From Paucisalibacillus globulus DSM 18846 (GTDB lineage: Bacteria > Bacillota > Bacilli > Bacillales > Amphibacillaceae): DNA of 64,000 bases. Of the stretch, positions 44,104-53,918 are shown piece after piece; position 1 is the stretch's first letter, and each line of letters starts with the position of its first letter. A program made the position numbers and the translations under genes. The notes below the pieces were generated by a model. The model had not been told where the DNA came from. It searched no databases and saw only the letters and a program-made list of their open reading frames with translations. The DNA is taken from NCBI RefSeq assembly GCF_000482485.1, contig NZ_AXVK01000031.1, positions 1-64,000 of the forward strand, given 5' to 3'.

Positions 44104-47100
44104 CTAACTCAATAAATCCTTAATGTCCTCATCTGTGAGAGTACCTGTTTGTGCATCTTTTGAATCAATTACCTCTTCAATCAAATGCCGCTTCCGGTCT
44201 TGTAACACATTCATTTTCTCTTCAATTGTCCCTTTGGACACAAGCTTAATTACTTGAACAGTGTGCTTTTGTCCCATGCGATGGGCACGGTCTGCCGCTT
44301 GTTCTTCAACTGCAGGGTTCCACCAGCTATCGTAAAAAATAACGGTATCTGCGCCAGTTAAATTTAGCCCTGTTCCCCCTGCTTTTAAAGAAATAAGAAA
44401 AATATCGCGTTCGCCACCATTAAATCTGTTACATAATGCCAGTCTTTCCTCTGACGGAGTTTGTCCATCCAAATAGAAATGCGAAATCCCACGGCTAGCT
44501 AGTTCTTGCCCAATCAAATGCAACATCTTTGTAAATTGGGAGAATATCAATAGCCTGCGTCCTGAAAGTCTTGCTTCTTCCACAATTCCCATCAACTGTT
44601 CAAACTTTGCCGATGTCCCTTCATACCCATCGACAAACAAAGCCGGATGACAGCAAATTTGACGCAGTCTCGTTAACCCTGCCAGGATTTTAATTCGATT
44701 TTTCCTTATGGTGTCCTTATCTAAATGTCTTAAGGTTTTATGACGTAGCTTAGCTAAATAACTAGCATATAATTTCTTCTGCTCTGGCAGTAGCTCAGTC
44801 GTATCCACTGTTTCCCTTTTCTCTGGCAATTCACCAAGAACATCTTCCTTAATCCTGCGCAGCATAAATGGACGTATTCTTCGGGAAATCTGCTTATTTG
44901 TTAGTTCACTATACTCTCTTAATCCTAAGAACAACTCTGGGAAAACTACGTGGAAAATTGACCAGAGCTCTTCTAAATTATTTTCCATTGGTGTTCCTGT
45001 TAAAGCAAAACGATGGGTTGCTTTTAGCTTTTTTACTACACGTGCAGTCTGAGTTAAAGCATTCTTAAATACTTGGGCTTCATCAAAAAACACAACATGA
45101 AAGTCCTTTTCCTCATACCACTTTACATCACTACGAAGTAATGGATAGCTCGTAACAACTACATCAATATTATCCAGCTCGCTTTGAAGCTTTATCCGTT
45201 CTGCCTTGCTTCCGTCGATAATCACCATTTGAATATTTGGTGCAAATCGCATAATTTCACTTTGCCAATTATACGTTACAGATGAGGGGCACACGATTAA
45301 TGCTGGCTGTTTTTTTTCACGGATACTAGAAAGCTCAGATAAAATAAAAGCAATACTTTGAATGGTTTTTCCAAGCCCCATATCATCCGCTAGAATTCCA
45401 CCAAATCCAAAGTTCGCAAGTGTTTTCATCCAGTTAAAGCCCTGTTTTTGATAGTTCCGTAAAATTCCGTCTAATTGTTCCGGAACATCAAACTTTAATT
45501 TTTTTGGCTGTTGAATCTGCTCTAGAAACTCTCGAAAAGATGCTTCCATGGAGACGGTATCACTGTCATCAAAATAATTCAGCAACCTAAGCCCTTCTAC
45601 TACTGGTACTTTGAACTGCTTCTCCCATTCATCATCTTGAACAGGAACTTCACGTAAGAAACGGTTGATTTGCTCCATCTCTTTTGTCTCTAAAGAAAAT
45701 AATACACCATTTCGTAATCGGAAATATTTACGCTTTTCCTCCATGGCAGCTAAAATTCCCTTAATCTCTTCTTCTGTAATTCCATCGATGGAAAACGTAA
45801 ATTCAAGAAAGTGATTCTTCTCCCGAAAATGCCTCACTTTGATTTTCGGTATTATCGTTTTTGGTAAAATTCGTGTTCGCACAGCGGTTGTCGCGTACAC
45901 TTGAACTAAGTTTTGTAATTTAGGTAATTCATGGTACAAGAAGTTATATTCCAATTCTTCATTTTGAATGTAATAACCACTTTCTGTTTGGTTAAATTGG
46001 CTATCCATCATCAGTTGAAGTATTTCTTCTTCCTTCTCCATATCACGAATAATCATCGCTCCAACCTTGGGTTGTTGATTATCCAATGGGTTAATGACCA
46101 CATTCTCATAATGAAATTCCAGTCCAGCTAGTAGGCGATGTTTTACACGATCCAAATACAACTTTGCCTTCAGCGGTGTTTTTTGTATCTCCGCGGTAAT
46201 TTCTCCTGATAAATGAACCTCCCCCATTTTTCTTAAATGTGGTAATAGTTTTTCCATGTAATATTTAAGCCCATGGCGAGGTATGGCAATTTCATTTGTT
46301 CTGGACTTATCCAGCATTTGCTTTAATTCATAGAGTCGTTCCGTTTCTCCTCTTTTTACTGCTATAACTTTCCCTGAAAATAAAACAGTATCATAGTCTT
46401 TTAAAATCACCATGCTACTTAACCCACTGATAATCAATCGATATCCCTTTTCCTCGGTACCGTTAAATTCAAATGTTAATGGTAACTTCTCATCTGATAA
46501 ATGGAAATCATGATAGGTTTTTCTTGCATATAGTAACTTCACTTTTGGTGCAGATACCAACAACGGTTCTAGTCTTTTCCAAGATGATGCAGGAACAGGA
46601 AGGACACTTCTTTCCTTTCTAATTTCCATTGCTTGTGAATACATTTTTTCGTCTTCCACTAGTTGAATCAGTTGTTGAATTACTGCATCCGTATCGGAAT
46701 CGAAACAAAATTTAATTGGATCATACGTAAATTCTTTCGAGATAACATGATTTCTACCCTCGCTTATTTTCACGAGAAATCCGCGGATATCGTCAATATG
46801 CTCGGAAGCAACCTGAAGTCCAATACCAAACATCGAATCTTCCTCTTCAGTAGAAAGCACTTGACAAAGAATAGCAGTCTCCAATATCGTTCTATTTTCA
46901 AAATGGCGTTGCTGTCCGCTCTTAGGCTTTGGTTTCGAACCGAATAGTTCTAATAAACCTTCCGAAAGTTCTCCATCAATTGGCTGATTAGAAACAGACT
47001 CATCATATGCCTGTTCTTGCTGGTAGTTCTGCCAAGTAATTAATACTGCAGCAATATGCTGGCAATCCTTTTGAAAAGAAGATAATGACGGGCAACTGCA

Positions 47101-47295
47101 AGTCGCCGTAAATCCATTTCTGCTTTTCTTAAGATGGACATGAAAATCCTCCATTCCTTTCACTGTAGCATGGAGAGCATCCGAAGTGACCTCCTCAACA
47201 GTTACGCTTTCATGACGATAAAAGGCTTCCCCCTTTTTATAGGAAACAGCTCCACATCGTTCTTTGATGATTTTTTGATTTAGTTTAATTTCCAT
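44104..47295 (-). CDS. ywqA: SNF2-family helicase with SWIM zinc finger
   Basis: 1063 residues. SWIM motif CSCPSLSSFQKDCQHIAA (about 67-84). Long accessory region, then the ATPase lobes: Walker A region ILADDMGLGKTIQ, box II VVFFDEAQVFKN, ALTGTPMENNLEELW and, in the C-terminal lobe, LIFSQFTKML, LKAGGTGLNLTGADTVIFYDSWWNP and QAADRAHRMGQ. It resembles B. subtilis YwqA and the Rapl/HepA-like group. DNA-translocating motor of unknown process, probably repair or transcription related. Strong AGGAGGTG precedes ATG. Confidence 0.93.
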   Translation of the reverse strand: MEIKLNQKIIKERCGAVSYKKGEAFYRHESVTVEEVTSDALHATVKGMEDFHVHLKKSRNGFTATCSCPSLSSFQKDCQHIAAVLITWQNYQQEQAYDESVSNQPIDGELSEGLLELFGSKPKPKSGQQRHFENRTILETAILCQVLSTEEEDSMFGIGLQVASEHIDDIRGFLVKISEGRNHVISKEFTYDPIKFCFDSDTDAVIQQLIQLVEDEKMYSQAMEIRKERSVLPVPASSWKRLEPLLVSAPKVKLLYARKTYHDFHLSDEKLPLTFEFNGTEEKGYRLIISGLSSMVILKDYDTVLFSGKVIAVKRGETERLYELKQMLDKSRTNEIAIPRHGLKYYMEKLLPHLRKMGEVHLSGEITAEIQKTPLKAKLYLDRVKHRLLAGLEFHYENVVINPLDNQQPKVGAMIIRDMEKEEEILQLMMDSQFNQTESGYYIQNEELEYNFLYHELPKLQNLVQVYATTAVRTRILPKTIIPKIKVRHFREKNHFLEFTFSIDGITEEEIKGILAAMEEKRKYFRLRNGVLFSLETKEMEQINRFLREVPVQDDEWEKQFKVPVVEGLRLLNYFDDSDTVSMEASFREFLEQIQQPKKLKFDVPEQLDGILRNYQKQGFNWMKTLANFGFGGILADDMGLGKTIQSIAFILSELSSIREKKQPALIVCPSSVTYNWQSEIMRFAPNIQMVIIDGSKAERIKLQSELDNIDVVVTSYPLLRSDVKWYEEKDFHVVFFDEAQVFKNALTQTARVVKKLKATHRFALTGTPMENNLEELWSIFHVVFPELFLGLREYSELTNKQISRRIRPFMLRRIKEDVLGELPEKRETVDTTELLPEQKKLYASYLAKLRHKTLRHLDKDTIRKNRIKILAGLTRLRQICCHPALFVDGYEGTSAKFEQLMGIVEEARLSGRRLLIFSQFTKMLHLIGQELASRGISHFYLDGQTPSEERLALCNRFNGGERDIFLISLKAGGTGLNLTGADTVIFYDSWWNPAVEEQAADRAHRMGQKHTVQVIKLVSKGTIEEKMNVLQDRKRHLIEEVIDSKDAQTGTLTDEDIKDLLS

Positions 47296-47478
47296 GCAGG
47301 CACCTCCTATTAAAAACCGAGCAATAATCTACTTAATCAATTTATCATGAAGACCATAAACTCGCCAGTGCATAGAATAGCTTAGTTTCATGATTTTGCT
47401 TTAACCTACTGCATATTAATTATATATAACTAGGTTTTATGAGGGTGTTCATCGTTAATAGTAAAAGGAGGAGATGAA

Positions 47479-48078
47479 TTGAAAGGGCGTTACTTGATTT
47501 ATATAGTGTTAAGCTTGGGTTTGATCATTTTTTGTGCGTTGTGGGTACTTTCCGAGAGTAAAAATAAGACCTATGAAGATTATTTGTCTCGTGTGATTGC
47601 AGATAAAGCCGCTATATCCTCACTTCCTACTTATACGTCAGAGATGATCGAGGTAGTTTTAGAGAATGGGACAATCAGTAAATCTCAAGCAAATGAGTTA
47701 ATGAAAAGTTTCTGGGAGCTATATCTAGAAATACAAGACTTGGAAGGATTTGCAATCCAATTGGGGGAACTTGAGAAGGATAACGTAAGCAACCATGCAC
47801 AGTCGGTCGTTTATGAATTTCACTCCTATATGATTAATTTACAAGCGAGTATAGATAAGGAGGAAATACTATTAACCGGTCAACAAAAAAATGATCTAGA
47901 TCATATGAAAAAGCAACTTCAATCATATAGTATGGCTGTAACAGACCAATTCAAATTCGCTATTAGTGTAATGGATCACCCCGTCGGATATTACCAATCT
48001 TATTTAGATTTGGGGGTAACCAATGATTATTGGGTGATGCTGTTAGAGAGTTATGAGGAGGTAACGATCATAAATTAA
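47479..48078 (+). CDS. Hypothetical secreted or membrane-anchored protein
   Basis: 199 residues starting at TTG 47479 behind GGAGGAG. One N-terminal hydrophobic segment (YLIYIVLSLGLIIFCALWVL), then a helical exterior with leucine and glutamate repeats. No lipobox and no recognised domain. It is followed about 105 bases on by a DUF4349 lipoprotein on the same strand, and both could act at the cell surface. Confidence 0.7.
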   Translation: MKGRYLIYIVLSLGLIIFCALWVLSESKNKTYEDYLSRVIADKAAISSLPTYTSEMIEVVLENGTISKSQANELMKSFWELYLEIQDLEGFAIQLGELEKDNVSNHAQSVVYEFHSYMINLQASIDKEEILLTGQQKNDLDHMKKQLQSYSMAVTDQFKFAISVMDHPVGYYQSYLDLGVTNDYWVMLLESYEEVTIIN

Positions 48079-48184
48079 TCTTTTAAAGAACAATTAGAGT
48101 TATCCCACCACACCCTATTCTGAAACATATAACTAATTCATAACGTCATATAAGAAAGATATAAAAACAAAAAGGGGTGTTAAG

Positions 48185-49126
48185 GTGAAAAAGGCGCTAT
48201 ATCTGATTGTACTTGTAATCGGTATTTGCTTATTATTAATAGCTTGTAGCAATGACTCAGGTAGTAGTGAATCAGCCGACCAGTCTATGGACTACGATTC
48301 TAGTGAAGCGAAGGCAGTAAGTCCTAACCTTTCAAATGAGATGGAAAGTGAAATTGCTAGTGATGAATCCAGTGGCGAATCTAATAAGGAAGAAAGCAAT
48401 TCATCTAATGCTAAGGAAAGTGCGAAAGACCGAAAGATTATCTATACAGCCAACTTAGCTATTGAGGTAAAAGATATACAACAATCTTTAAATCATATCC
48501 AAACGAAGGTTTCGGACTATGGTGGGTATATTGTAGAATCAACGATGGATAAAGGTCAAGAAGATGACATGGCAAGTGGTTCTATTACAGTACGTATCCC
48601 ACAGGATCAATTTCGAGAGTTCATTCAGTTAGTGGAAGATGGTAGCAGCAAAGTGATCGAAAATTCTATTTCAGGTCAAGATGTAACCGAAGAATATGTT
48701 GATTTAGAGTCCCGTTTGAAATCAAAACGAGTAGTAGAGGAACGATTACTTTCTTTCATGGAGAAAGCAGAAAAGACTGAAGACCTGTTAACCATTTCAA
48801 ATGATTTAGCTACTGTTCAGGAAGAGATTGAACAAGTATTGGGACGGATGAAATATTTAGATAATAGGGCTGAACTTGCAACAATTACTATCCATATTCA
48901 AGAAAACAATGTGACTCTTACAACGATGAATAATCAGGATTTAAATACGTGGGAACAAACAAAACAACAATTTGTAAAAAGTATTAATATGCTTGTATCC
49001 TTCTTTTCTAGCCTTTTTGTTTTCCTTGTTGGAAACTTGCCGGTTCTTCTATTATTAGGGGGACTTGGAGTGGTGTTCTTTTTGATTGTCAAAAAGAAAA
49101 TGAATCATAGGCAAAACGACTCGTGA
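48185..49126 (+). CDS. DUF4349 lipoprotein
   Basis: 313 residues with a lipobox (LLLIAC, Cys about 21) and a low-complexity Ser/Asp/Glu/Asn spacer to about residue 80. The DUF4349 domain begins with RKIIYTANLAIEVKDIQQSL and YGGYIVES, and includes a coiled coil (KSKRVVEERLLSFMEKAEKTEDLL). A membrane helix near the C-terminus (VLLLLGGLGVVFFLIV) gives a second anchor. Function unknown; relatives are predicted to act in the envelope. Confidence 0.88.
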   Translation: MKKALYLIVLVIGICLLLIACSNDSGSSESADQSMDYDSSEAKAVSPNLSNEMESEIASDESSGESNKEESNSSNAKESAKDRKIIYTANLAIEVKDIQQSLNHIQTKVSDYGGYIVESTMDKGQEDDMASGSITVRIPQDQFREFIQLVEDGSSKVIENSISGQDVTEEYVDLESRLKSKRVVEERLLSFMEKAEKTEDLLTISNDLATVQEEIEQVLGRMKYLDNRAELATITIHIQENNVTLTTMNNQDLNTWEQTKQQFVKSINMLVSFFSSLFVFLVGNLPVLLLLGGLGVVFFLIVKKKMNHRQNDS

Positions 49127-49180
49127 AACCTTAAGCGAAGAAAGATTTCATACAGCCCGTAGGATACCTACATTATTAAA

Positions 49181-49211
49181 AGCCGATTGACTCTAATAGA
49201 ATCAATCGGCT
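49181..49211. terminator. Bidirectional terminator between convergent genes
   Basis: AGCCGATTGA and TCAATCGGCT form a perfect ten-pair stem with an 11-base loop. Confidence 0.8.
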
Positions 49212-49231
49212 AAACAGTTTAATATACTAAT

Positions 49232-49729
49232 TTAAGCATTTACCATTTTACGAGACTTTGCAGCATGTAATTGTTTCATTGCAAATCTTGCAGCTGGTTG
49301 TGCAATTAAAGCTTCAATCCAGAATGCAATGAAAAAGTTTCGTGGCCACATATAAAAGAAATTATGAATTGGTTCCATAGAAACTTCTCGCATTCCAATC
49401 CAAGATCCAATGATTGTTAATAGGATGGAAAGAATAGTTACACTGAATAAAATATTAAATAATACTCGTGCGTTAAATCCGTCAGTAGGTGCAACGAATT
49501 TGGGTACCAATCTACTTACAATCGGATTTGCAACCAATGTTACTAGTAATATAACGCAAACCCATACAAATGGAATAACTTTTAATGTTTCTAGATAGTT
49601 CTCTTTACTAAAACCAAATTCAAATCCCATAATTAAAGGTGCGATCGTATTTACTGAAATAATTGAAATAACCGCTAAAAATAAAATAAATTCTTTCCCG
49701 TTATGTGGTAATCTTGTTTCTCCCTGCAT
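49232..49729 (-). CDS. DUF2798 membrane protein
   Basis: 165 residues with four membrane helices, two repeats of the DUF2798 type (SVNTIAPLIMGFEFGFSKENY, WPRNFFIAFWIEALIAQPAARFAM). ATG 49729 follows GGAGATG, preferred over ATG 49783, which would add an unlikely N-terminus. Function unknown. Confidence 0.8.
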   Translation of the reverse strand: MQGETRLPHNGKEFILFLAVISIISVNTIAPLIMGFEFGFSKENYLETLKVIPFVWVCVILLVTLVANPIVSRLVPKFVAPTDGFNARVLFNILFSVTILSILLTIIGSWIGMREVSMEPIHNFFYMWPRNFFIAFWIEALIAQPAARFAMKQLHAAKSRKMVNA

Positions 49730-49939
49730 GTGTTGACATCTCCATAATAGTATTTCAGATGGTAGACGTATCGAGATTGACATATATTTTTGACCCTATT
49801 AGTGGATCAATATCTCTACAACACTGATTTATTTATAATATCATTTTAATTCCCGAAATATCAAGGAAATTTTTGACTACATGCTAATCAGAAATAGAAA
49901 ATTCAACGTTATCCCATCTCCTATTACACAATCATAGGC

Positions 49940-50650
49940 TTAACATCTTACATATTTACGTTTAAAACCGAGCTTCCCTCTATCAACTTCTTTCTGAATA
50001 CTTTCAGAAGCATTTAAAATACTAGGTTTCTTATTTTCCCTTTTCACTTCTACTAGACCTATATCCTCTGCAGTTTCAACTGCCTTTTCATGTAGTGGCA
50101 AATATGAAATTCCTACCGTATAAACAAAATTATTCATTGAAGCCTTTGTTCGTTCCGGGGATTCGTGAATTGTATTTTTCACCATTTCAAGCATATCGGC
50201 AATTTTGTTTTCTTCAAATTCAACGTCTTTACGATTACCTAAAAGCCAACAGTAGCAACTCCAACCTGCTGACATTTTAAGTTCTTCACCACTTCTAATC
50301 CATTTGTCTGCAACTTCCTGCGCAATATCAGCCTCTGATAACGTTACTGCTACGACATAATCAGATAACATATAAAAATAAGCTGAATCCATCCACCGAT
50401 CAAAATCTGACTCGGTCATTGCTTTTGGATCCGCAATGATCCCTGCAAAATACATTGCGTCGTAATTTCCCGTTGCATAAAGTTCTTCTGCTAATGGTTG
50501 ATTTATTTTAATCTTCTTTGAGATTGGTTTCATTGCACCTGTAGCTACACCAAAAAGTGGTTCATGAGCACCATTGGATAAATACATTTTTTTCATTCGT
50601 TCCTTGCCAAGGGCTTCAAGATCTTGCATCACAGTTTGTAGATTCATCAT
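49940..50650 (-). CDS. AlkD-like DNA alkylation repair protein
   Basis: About 236 residues of HEAT-like alpha repeats (GKERMKKMYLSNGAHEPLFGV, ELYATGNYDAMYFAGIIADPKAMTESDFDRWMD, YVVAVTLS, ADKWIRSGEELKMSAGWSCYCWLLG). AlkD-type glycosylases excise N3- and N7-alkylated purines. ATG 50650 is well spaced from AAAAAGG. Confidence 0.85.
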   Translation of the reverse strand: MMNLQTVMQDLEALGKERMKKMYLSNGAHEPLFGVATGAMKPISKKIKINQPLAEELYATGNYDAMYFAGIIADPKAMTESDFDRWMDSAYFYMLSDYVVAVTLSEADIAQEVADKWIRSGEELKMSAGWSCYCWLLGNRKDVEFEENKIADMLEMVKNTIHESPERTKASMNNFVYTVGISYLPLHEKAVETAEDIGLVEVKRENKKPSILNASESIQKEVDRGKLGFKRKYVRC

Positions 50651-50773
50651 TGCACACATCCTTTTTGAAAAAATATCTCGTTTTATTCCTGAGGTTATCG
50701 TATATTATTATCTTATTTAAAACCAGTTTACCGTCTGTTTATAGGAATCATGTTTCGATAGTGTGTTTAGTTA

Positions 50774-50935
50774 CTACTGCTCTCTTTTTTCAACAAACAA
50801 CAATATTAGTGTTGCTATTGGGCCTAGTACAAGGGAAAGCAAAAACCAGTTTAAACCCGTCCTGTTCTTTCCTTGCGCAAGTCCTGCGTTTATTAGTGCT
50901 AATGTACCCCAGCCTACAAAATATTGGTTATCCAT
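50774..50935 (-). CDS. 53-residue membrane protein, unknown function
   Basis: ATG 50935 follows GGGTGG. The protein MDNQYFVGWGTLALINAGLA, then GKNRTGLNWFLLSLVLGPIATLILLFVEKREQ, has a hydrophobic stretch at about 31-48. The conserved-looking NWFLLSLLLGP pattern is common in small Bacillales membrane proteins. It lies between the AlkD-like gene and the deaminase gene. Confidence 0.65.
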   Translation of the reverse strand: MDNQYFVGWGTLALINAGLAQGKNRTGLNWFLLSLVLGPIATLILLFVEKREQ

Positions 50936-51154
50936 TAATTATCCACCCCATTTAGTCTCTTCAGTTAGCAAAAAATGTTTTTGACCTATTGTACCTATAG
51001 TATAGTAGAAGTTTTCATATTTTGCAGGTGCTCACTCTACAGCTAGATTGGTTATACTTGCCAAACATCTATGAATTTGATTGACTTTTATTAAGAGCAG
51101 TCTTGTTTACGAAGGACTGACGATAGAATATTCATATATGAGGAGGGTTCATAG

Positions 51155-51643
51155 ATGGTAAGTAAAATAGATTGGAAGCACTTGCAACGTAGTGTGGAAT
51201 TAGCTAAAACTGCTTTGGAGAAAGGCGACGAGCCATTTGGTTCCGTACTTGTTTCTGCCGATGGAGAGGTGCTTTTTGAAGATCACAACCACGTGGCAGG
51301 TGGTGACCATACACAACACCCGGAATTTGCTATTGCACGATGGGCCGCTAGTAACATGCAGCCTGAGGAAAGAAGGAAGGCAACTGTTTATACCTCTGGT
51401 GAACATTGCCCGATGTGCTCTGCAGCCCACGGTTGGGTTGGTTTAGGTCGGATCGTGTATGCAAGTTCTTCTGAGCAGTTGGCACATTGGTTGCGTGAAA
51501 TTGGAGTTACTCCATCGCGCGTTCGGAATCTTTCTATACAAGAAGTTATTCGTGATATCACAGTAGATGGACCTGTTCCTGAACTAGCGGAGCAAGTTCA
51601 AGAGCTACATCGTCAGTTTTATGCGGATAGACGTCGAACATAA
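51155..51643 (+). CDS. Nucleoside deaminase-like protein (CDA fold)
   Basis: 162 residues. The zinc motif HPEFAIARWAA (His and catalytic Glu) and the SGEHCPMCSAAH (two Cys) are complete. Close in layout to guanine/nucleoside deaminases such as GuaD/YfhC. Substrate unresolved. Good ribosome site GAGGAGGG. Confidence 0.88.
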   Translation: MVSKIDWKHLQRSVELAKTALEKGDEPFGSVLVSADGEVLFEDHNHVAGGDHTQHPEFAIARWAASNMQPEERRKATVYTSGEHCPMCSAAHGWVGLGRIVYASSSEQLAHWLREIGVTPSRVRNLSIQEVIRDITVDGPVPELAEQVQELHRQFYADRRRT

Positions 51644-51664
51644 TCATCAATTATCATGCATGAG

Positions 51665-51694
51665 GAATAGGGGTTCTTCGTTTGGGCTCCTATT
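51665..51694 (+). terminator. Terminator after the deaminase gene
   Basis: AATAGGGG and CTCCTATT arms, followed by TTCTCTTTT. Confidence 0.6.
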
Positions 51695-51871
51695 TCTCTT
51701 TTATAGGGCTACTTTATTCAGTAGATTCCTAACGTTACATCACCAGGAAAAAATCGTTAACACAGTAAATACAACTTATCCCTCTCTCATCCCAAATATC
51801 TAATTCCCCTACCATCTGCAACAATTTGCTTGATCCTCATCTCCGGATACATCCGTTATTTCAGCAACGTA

Positions 51872-51952
51872 TTAAAAAATCGGAAATATAGCTGAGAGAA
51901 TGAATCCCACTATAATTCCTATAATGAAAAAAATAATATTTCTTTTATTCAT
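51872..51952 (-). CDS. Possible 26-residue membrane peptide
   Basis: ATG 51952 behind GGGGTGG opens a short frame encoding NKRNIIFFIIGIIVGFILSAIF, almost entirely hydrophobic after a basic start. The combination of good ribosome site and membrane-like composition supports a small protein, but 26 codons can occur by chance. Confidence 0.4.
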   Translation of the reverse strand: MNKRNIIFFIIGIIVGFILSAIFPIF

Positions 51953-52006
51953 TTTTCCACCCCTGTTCGCAACTAGTAGCGTAAAAAGAAGTATTTGATC
52001 GAAATG

Positions 52007-52138
52007 CTACTTTCTATTAAGTTTATCTTCTAACTCTCTTATTCTATTTTCTAGCTTTGTCACTCTATCAGACGAATAAAGTGCAATTGAAACAGCACCA
52101 GCAGCTATAGAAAAAGCCAAAATTTCCATTACTCCCAT
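52007..52138 (-). CDS. Possible 43-residue membrane/coiled-coil protein
   Basis: ATG 52138 behind GAGGGG. A hydrophobic helix (VMEILAFSIAAGAVSIALYSS) is followed by a coiled-coil tail (RVTKLENRIRELEDKLNRK) with regular Leu spacing. Same strand as the neighbouring small frames. Confidence 0.5.
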   Translation of the reverse strand: MGVMEILAFSIAAGAVSIALYSSDRVTKLENRIRELEDKLNRK

Positions 52139-52270
52139 CAAATCAACCCCTCGCATTTTAGTAAAAAATCATGAACTTTACAGATAATAAATAACATAAT
52201 TTTCAAAACGCTTATCTAAAAATAAAGACCATCCGTCTGATGATCCCATCACGCTAAAACAACATATTGC

Positions 52271-52540
52271 TTATTGGTTATTTTTACTTCTGAATTTCTT
52301 TGGAATAAAGTATGCAATTGTCGCCGAAAGAAAAGCAATCAATAATTGTACTAAAAAGGGGCTATGGTTACTTGAAATAATAACTTCTTTCGGTAAACTA
52401 CTACTCATATTCCAAGCATCTTCTATACTAGGCGTATATATAAATGTTAATAACACACCAGATAATACCTGAAATATTGAAAACAGTACTATAAAACTAA
52501 TAGCAAATATACTATATTTTTTCAATGTAAACATCTCCAT
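52271..52540 (-). CDS. Small two-helix membrane protein
   Basis: 89 residues, with membrane segments at about 10-32 (IFAISFIVLFSIFQVLSGVLL) and 62-79 (FLVQLLIAFLSATIAYFIP). Unknown function. It, the 43- and the 26-residue frames are successive small minus-strand membrane genes in an otherwise gene-poor 800-base stretch. Confidence 0.55.
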   Translation of the reverse strand: MEMFTLKKYSIFAISFIVLFSIFQVLSGVLLTFIYTPSIEDAWNMSSSLPKEVIISSNHSPFLVQLLIAFLSATIAYFIPKKFRSKNNQ

Positions 52541-52663
52541 TTTTTTACTGCTTTACTTTAAGTACGAATAATATAGCTAAAAGTTTCATTATGTTGGCAT
52601 TTGCATGTCCTATTGAACTCAGTGGCAAAAAGCTTAAGTAAAACTATCCAAACCTACGAACAA

Positions 52664-52958
52664 AAGCGGAAGCGCCCGGTTAGGGACTACGGACTGGACT
52701 GAGCCGGAGGAGATAAAGTGAAGCTTCAATCAGTGGGAGTTTTTGTACTTCCCCCACTGATTGTTAGTTGAACGAACCTTAGCTTTTGACTTACTGTTTG
52801 ATCCCCCACTTATAATTCTTGAATTTCACTCGAATTCTCGAAGTGGGGGATCAACAGCCAGTTAACCACACGTCGACCGTAGGGAGTCGATGTTGACTTA
52901 TCGTACGAAGGTGAGGGAAGTCTCGCTAGTCCCTGGGCGCTGGAGCTGGACGTGGCTT
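52664..52958. repeat. Structured palindromic repeat (Bacillaceae type)
   Basis: Ends are inverted (AAGCGGAAGCGCCC...AGGGACT and AGTCCCT-GGGCGCTGGAGCTG). Two internal hairpins: AATCAGTGGGAG/CCCCCACTGATT and GATCCCCCACTT/GAAGTGGGGGATC. No ORF. Similar units are multi-copy in related genomes, by recollection. It could also be transcribed as structured RNA. Confidence 0.65.
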
Positions 52959-53005
52959 TAAAATAGTGATATCCACAGGCAGTTACTTTTATAATTTCCT
53001 AAAGC

Positions 53006-53054
53006 AATAAAATTAGGCGCTGCCTTTCCTAATGCACCGCGCCTAATTTTATTT
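53006..53054. terminator. Terminator after the VOC protein gene
   Basis: AATAAAATTAGGCGC and GCGCCTAATTTTATT form a perfect 15-pair stem. Confidence 0.85.
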
Positions 53055-53077
53055 TATGTTTTCTTTTATCTTAATAC

Positions 53078-53458
53078 TTACCTTTTTTCCATAACGGCAA
53101 AATAATTGTTTTCACTATCTGCAAAATTAAACACTCTACCGGACGGCATATCCACAATCTCTCCAACTACAACATTTTTGCTTTTTAAATCACTATATAA
53201 TTGTTCGAATCTATCTGAGAAGAACATCAAAGAAGGTGTGCCTAAATCTAATTCAGGGGACATCCTAGCCACTATTTCTTTATTATGCAAAATGATACTT
53301 GTCTCTGCATCCTTTGTAGGAGCAATTTCAATCCATCTCATTCCCTGTCCATTTTCTTCTGAAATAACACTAAACCCTACTTTTTCAGTCCAAAACTTAA
53401 CTGCTTCATCTTGGTTACTTACATACAACATAATTTGACCGACAATATTAATCAACAC
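53078..53458 (-). CDS. VOC (glyoxalase-fold) family protein
   Basis: About 126 residues with the family pattern QIMLYVSNQDEAVKFWTEKVGFSVISEE, PTKDAETSIILHNK, VDMPSGRVFNFADSENNYFAVME. GTG 53458 or the next codon TTG follows GGAGG; GTG/TTG usage makes the start uncertain. Unknown substrate; fosfomycin or bleomycin resistance not indicated. Confidence 0.85.
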   Translation of the reverse strand: MLINIVGQIMLYVSNQDEAVKFWTEKVGFSVISEENGQGMRWIEIAPTKDAETSIILHNKEIVARMSPELDLGTPSLMFFSDRFEQLYSDLKSKNVVVGEIVDMPSGRVFNFADSENNYFAVMEKR

Positions 53459-53708
53459 GTTCACCTCCACTTTATACTTTCAATAATCATATCATTTTTT
53501 ATTTTTCAAAAAAAGTGTATCTATGTATCTTATTGGATTGTTTATGTAAGTTACCTCAAAACAATGTTCCTATTATTAACCCACATGAAATTAAAAAACC
53601 ACCTCACTTCTATTATAGGAGTAAGGTGATTTGGATAAAACTATTCAATTTAAAATTAGCGACAACTTCCTTAAAAGTTTAATCAGCCTTGATAATTGGC
53701 TATTATGT

Positions 53709-53918
53709 TTAGCGTGACTCTTTAGGTGGTTGACACACGTCACATTTACGTTGGTTATTATTTTTAAACTTCTTAAATGTCTTTTCAAAGTTGTTACCAC
53801 ACGCACATTTAAATAGTAACTTTTGTGAATAACCGTGATATTCCGTTGTTAGCAACTTACTTTCTGAATTGTTCTCAACAAATTCTTTAATTTTATCAAT
53901 TGTCCATCGTTTATTCAT
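53709..53918 (-). CDS. Small zinc-ribbon protein
   Basis: 69 residues. CACGNNFEKTFKKF and CDVCQPP give a split four-Cys zinc ribbon, and the sequence WTIDKIKEFVENNSESKLLTTEYHGYSQKLLFKC recalls the repeats next to homing or mobile-element endonucleases (DUF723-like). It is isolated, so it may be a fragment of a longer protein. Function unknown. Confidence 0.6.
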   Translation of the reverse strand: MNKRWTIDKIKEFVENNSESKLLTTEYHGYSQKLLFKCACGNNFEKTFKKFKNNNQRKCDVCQPPKESR

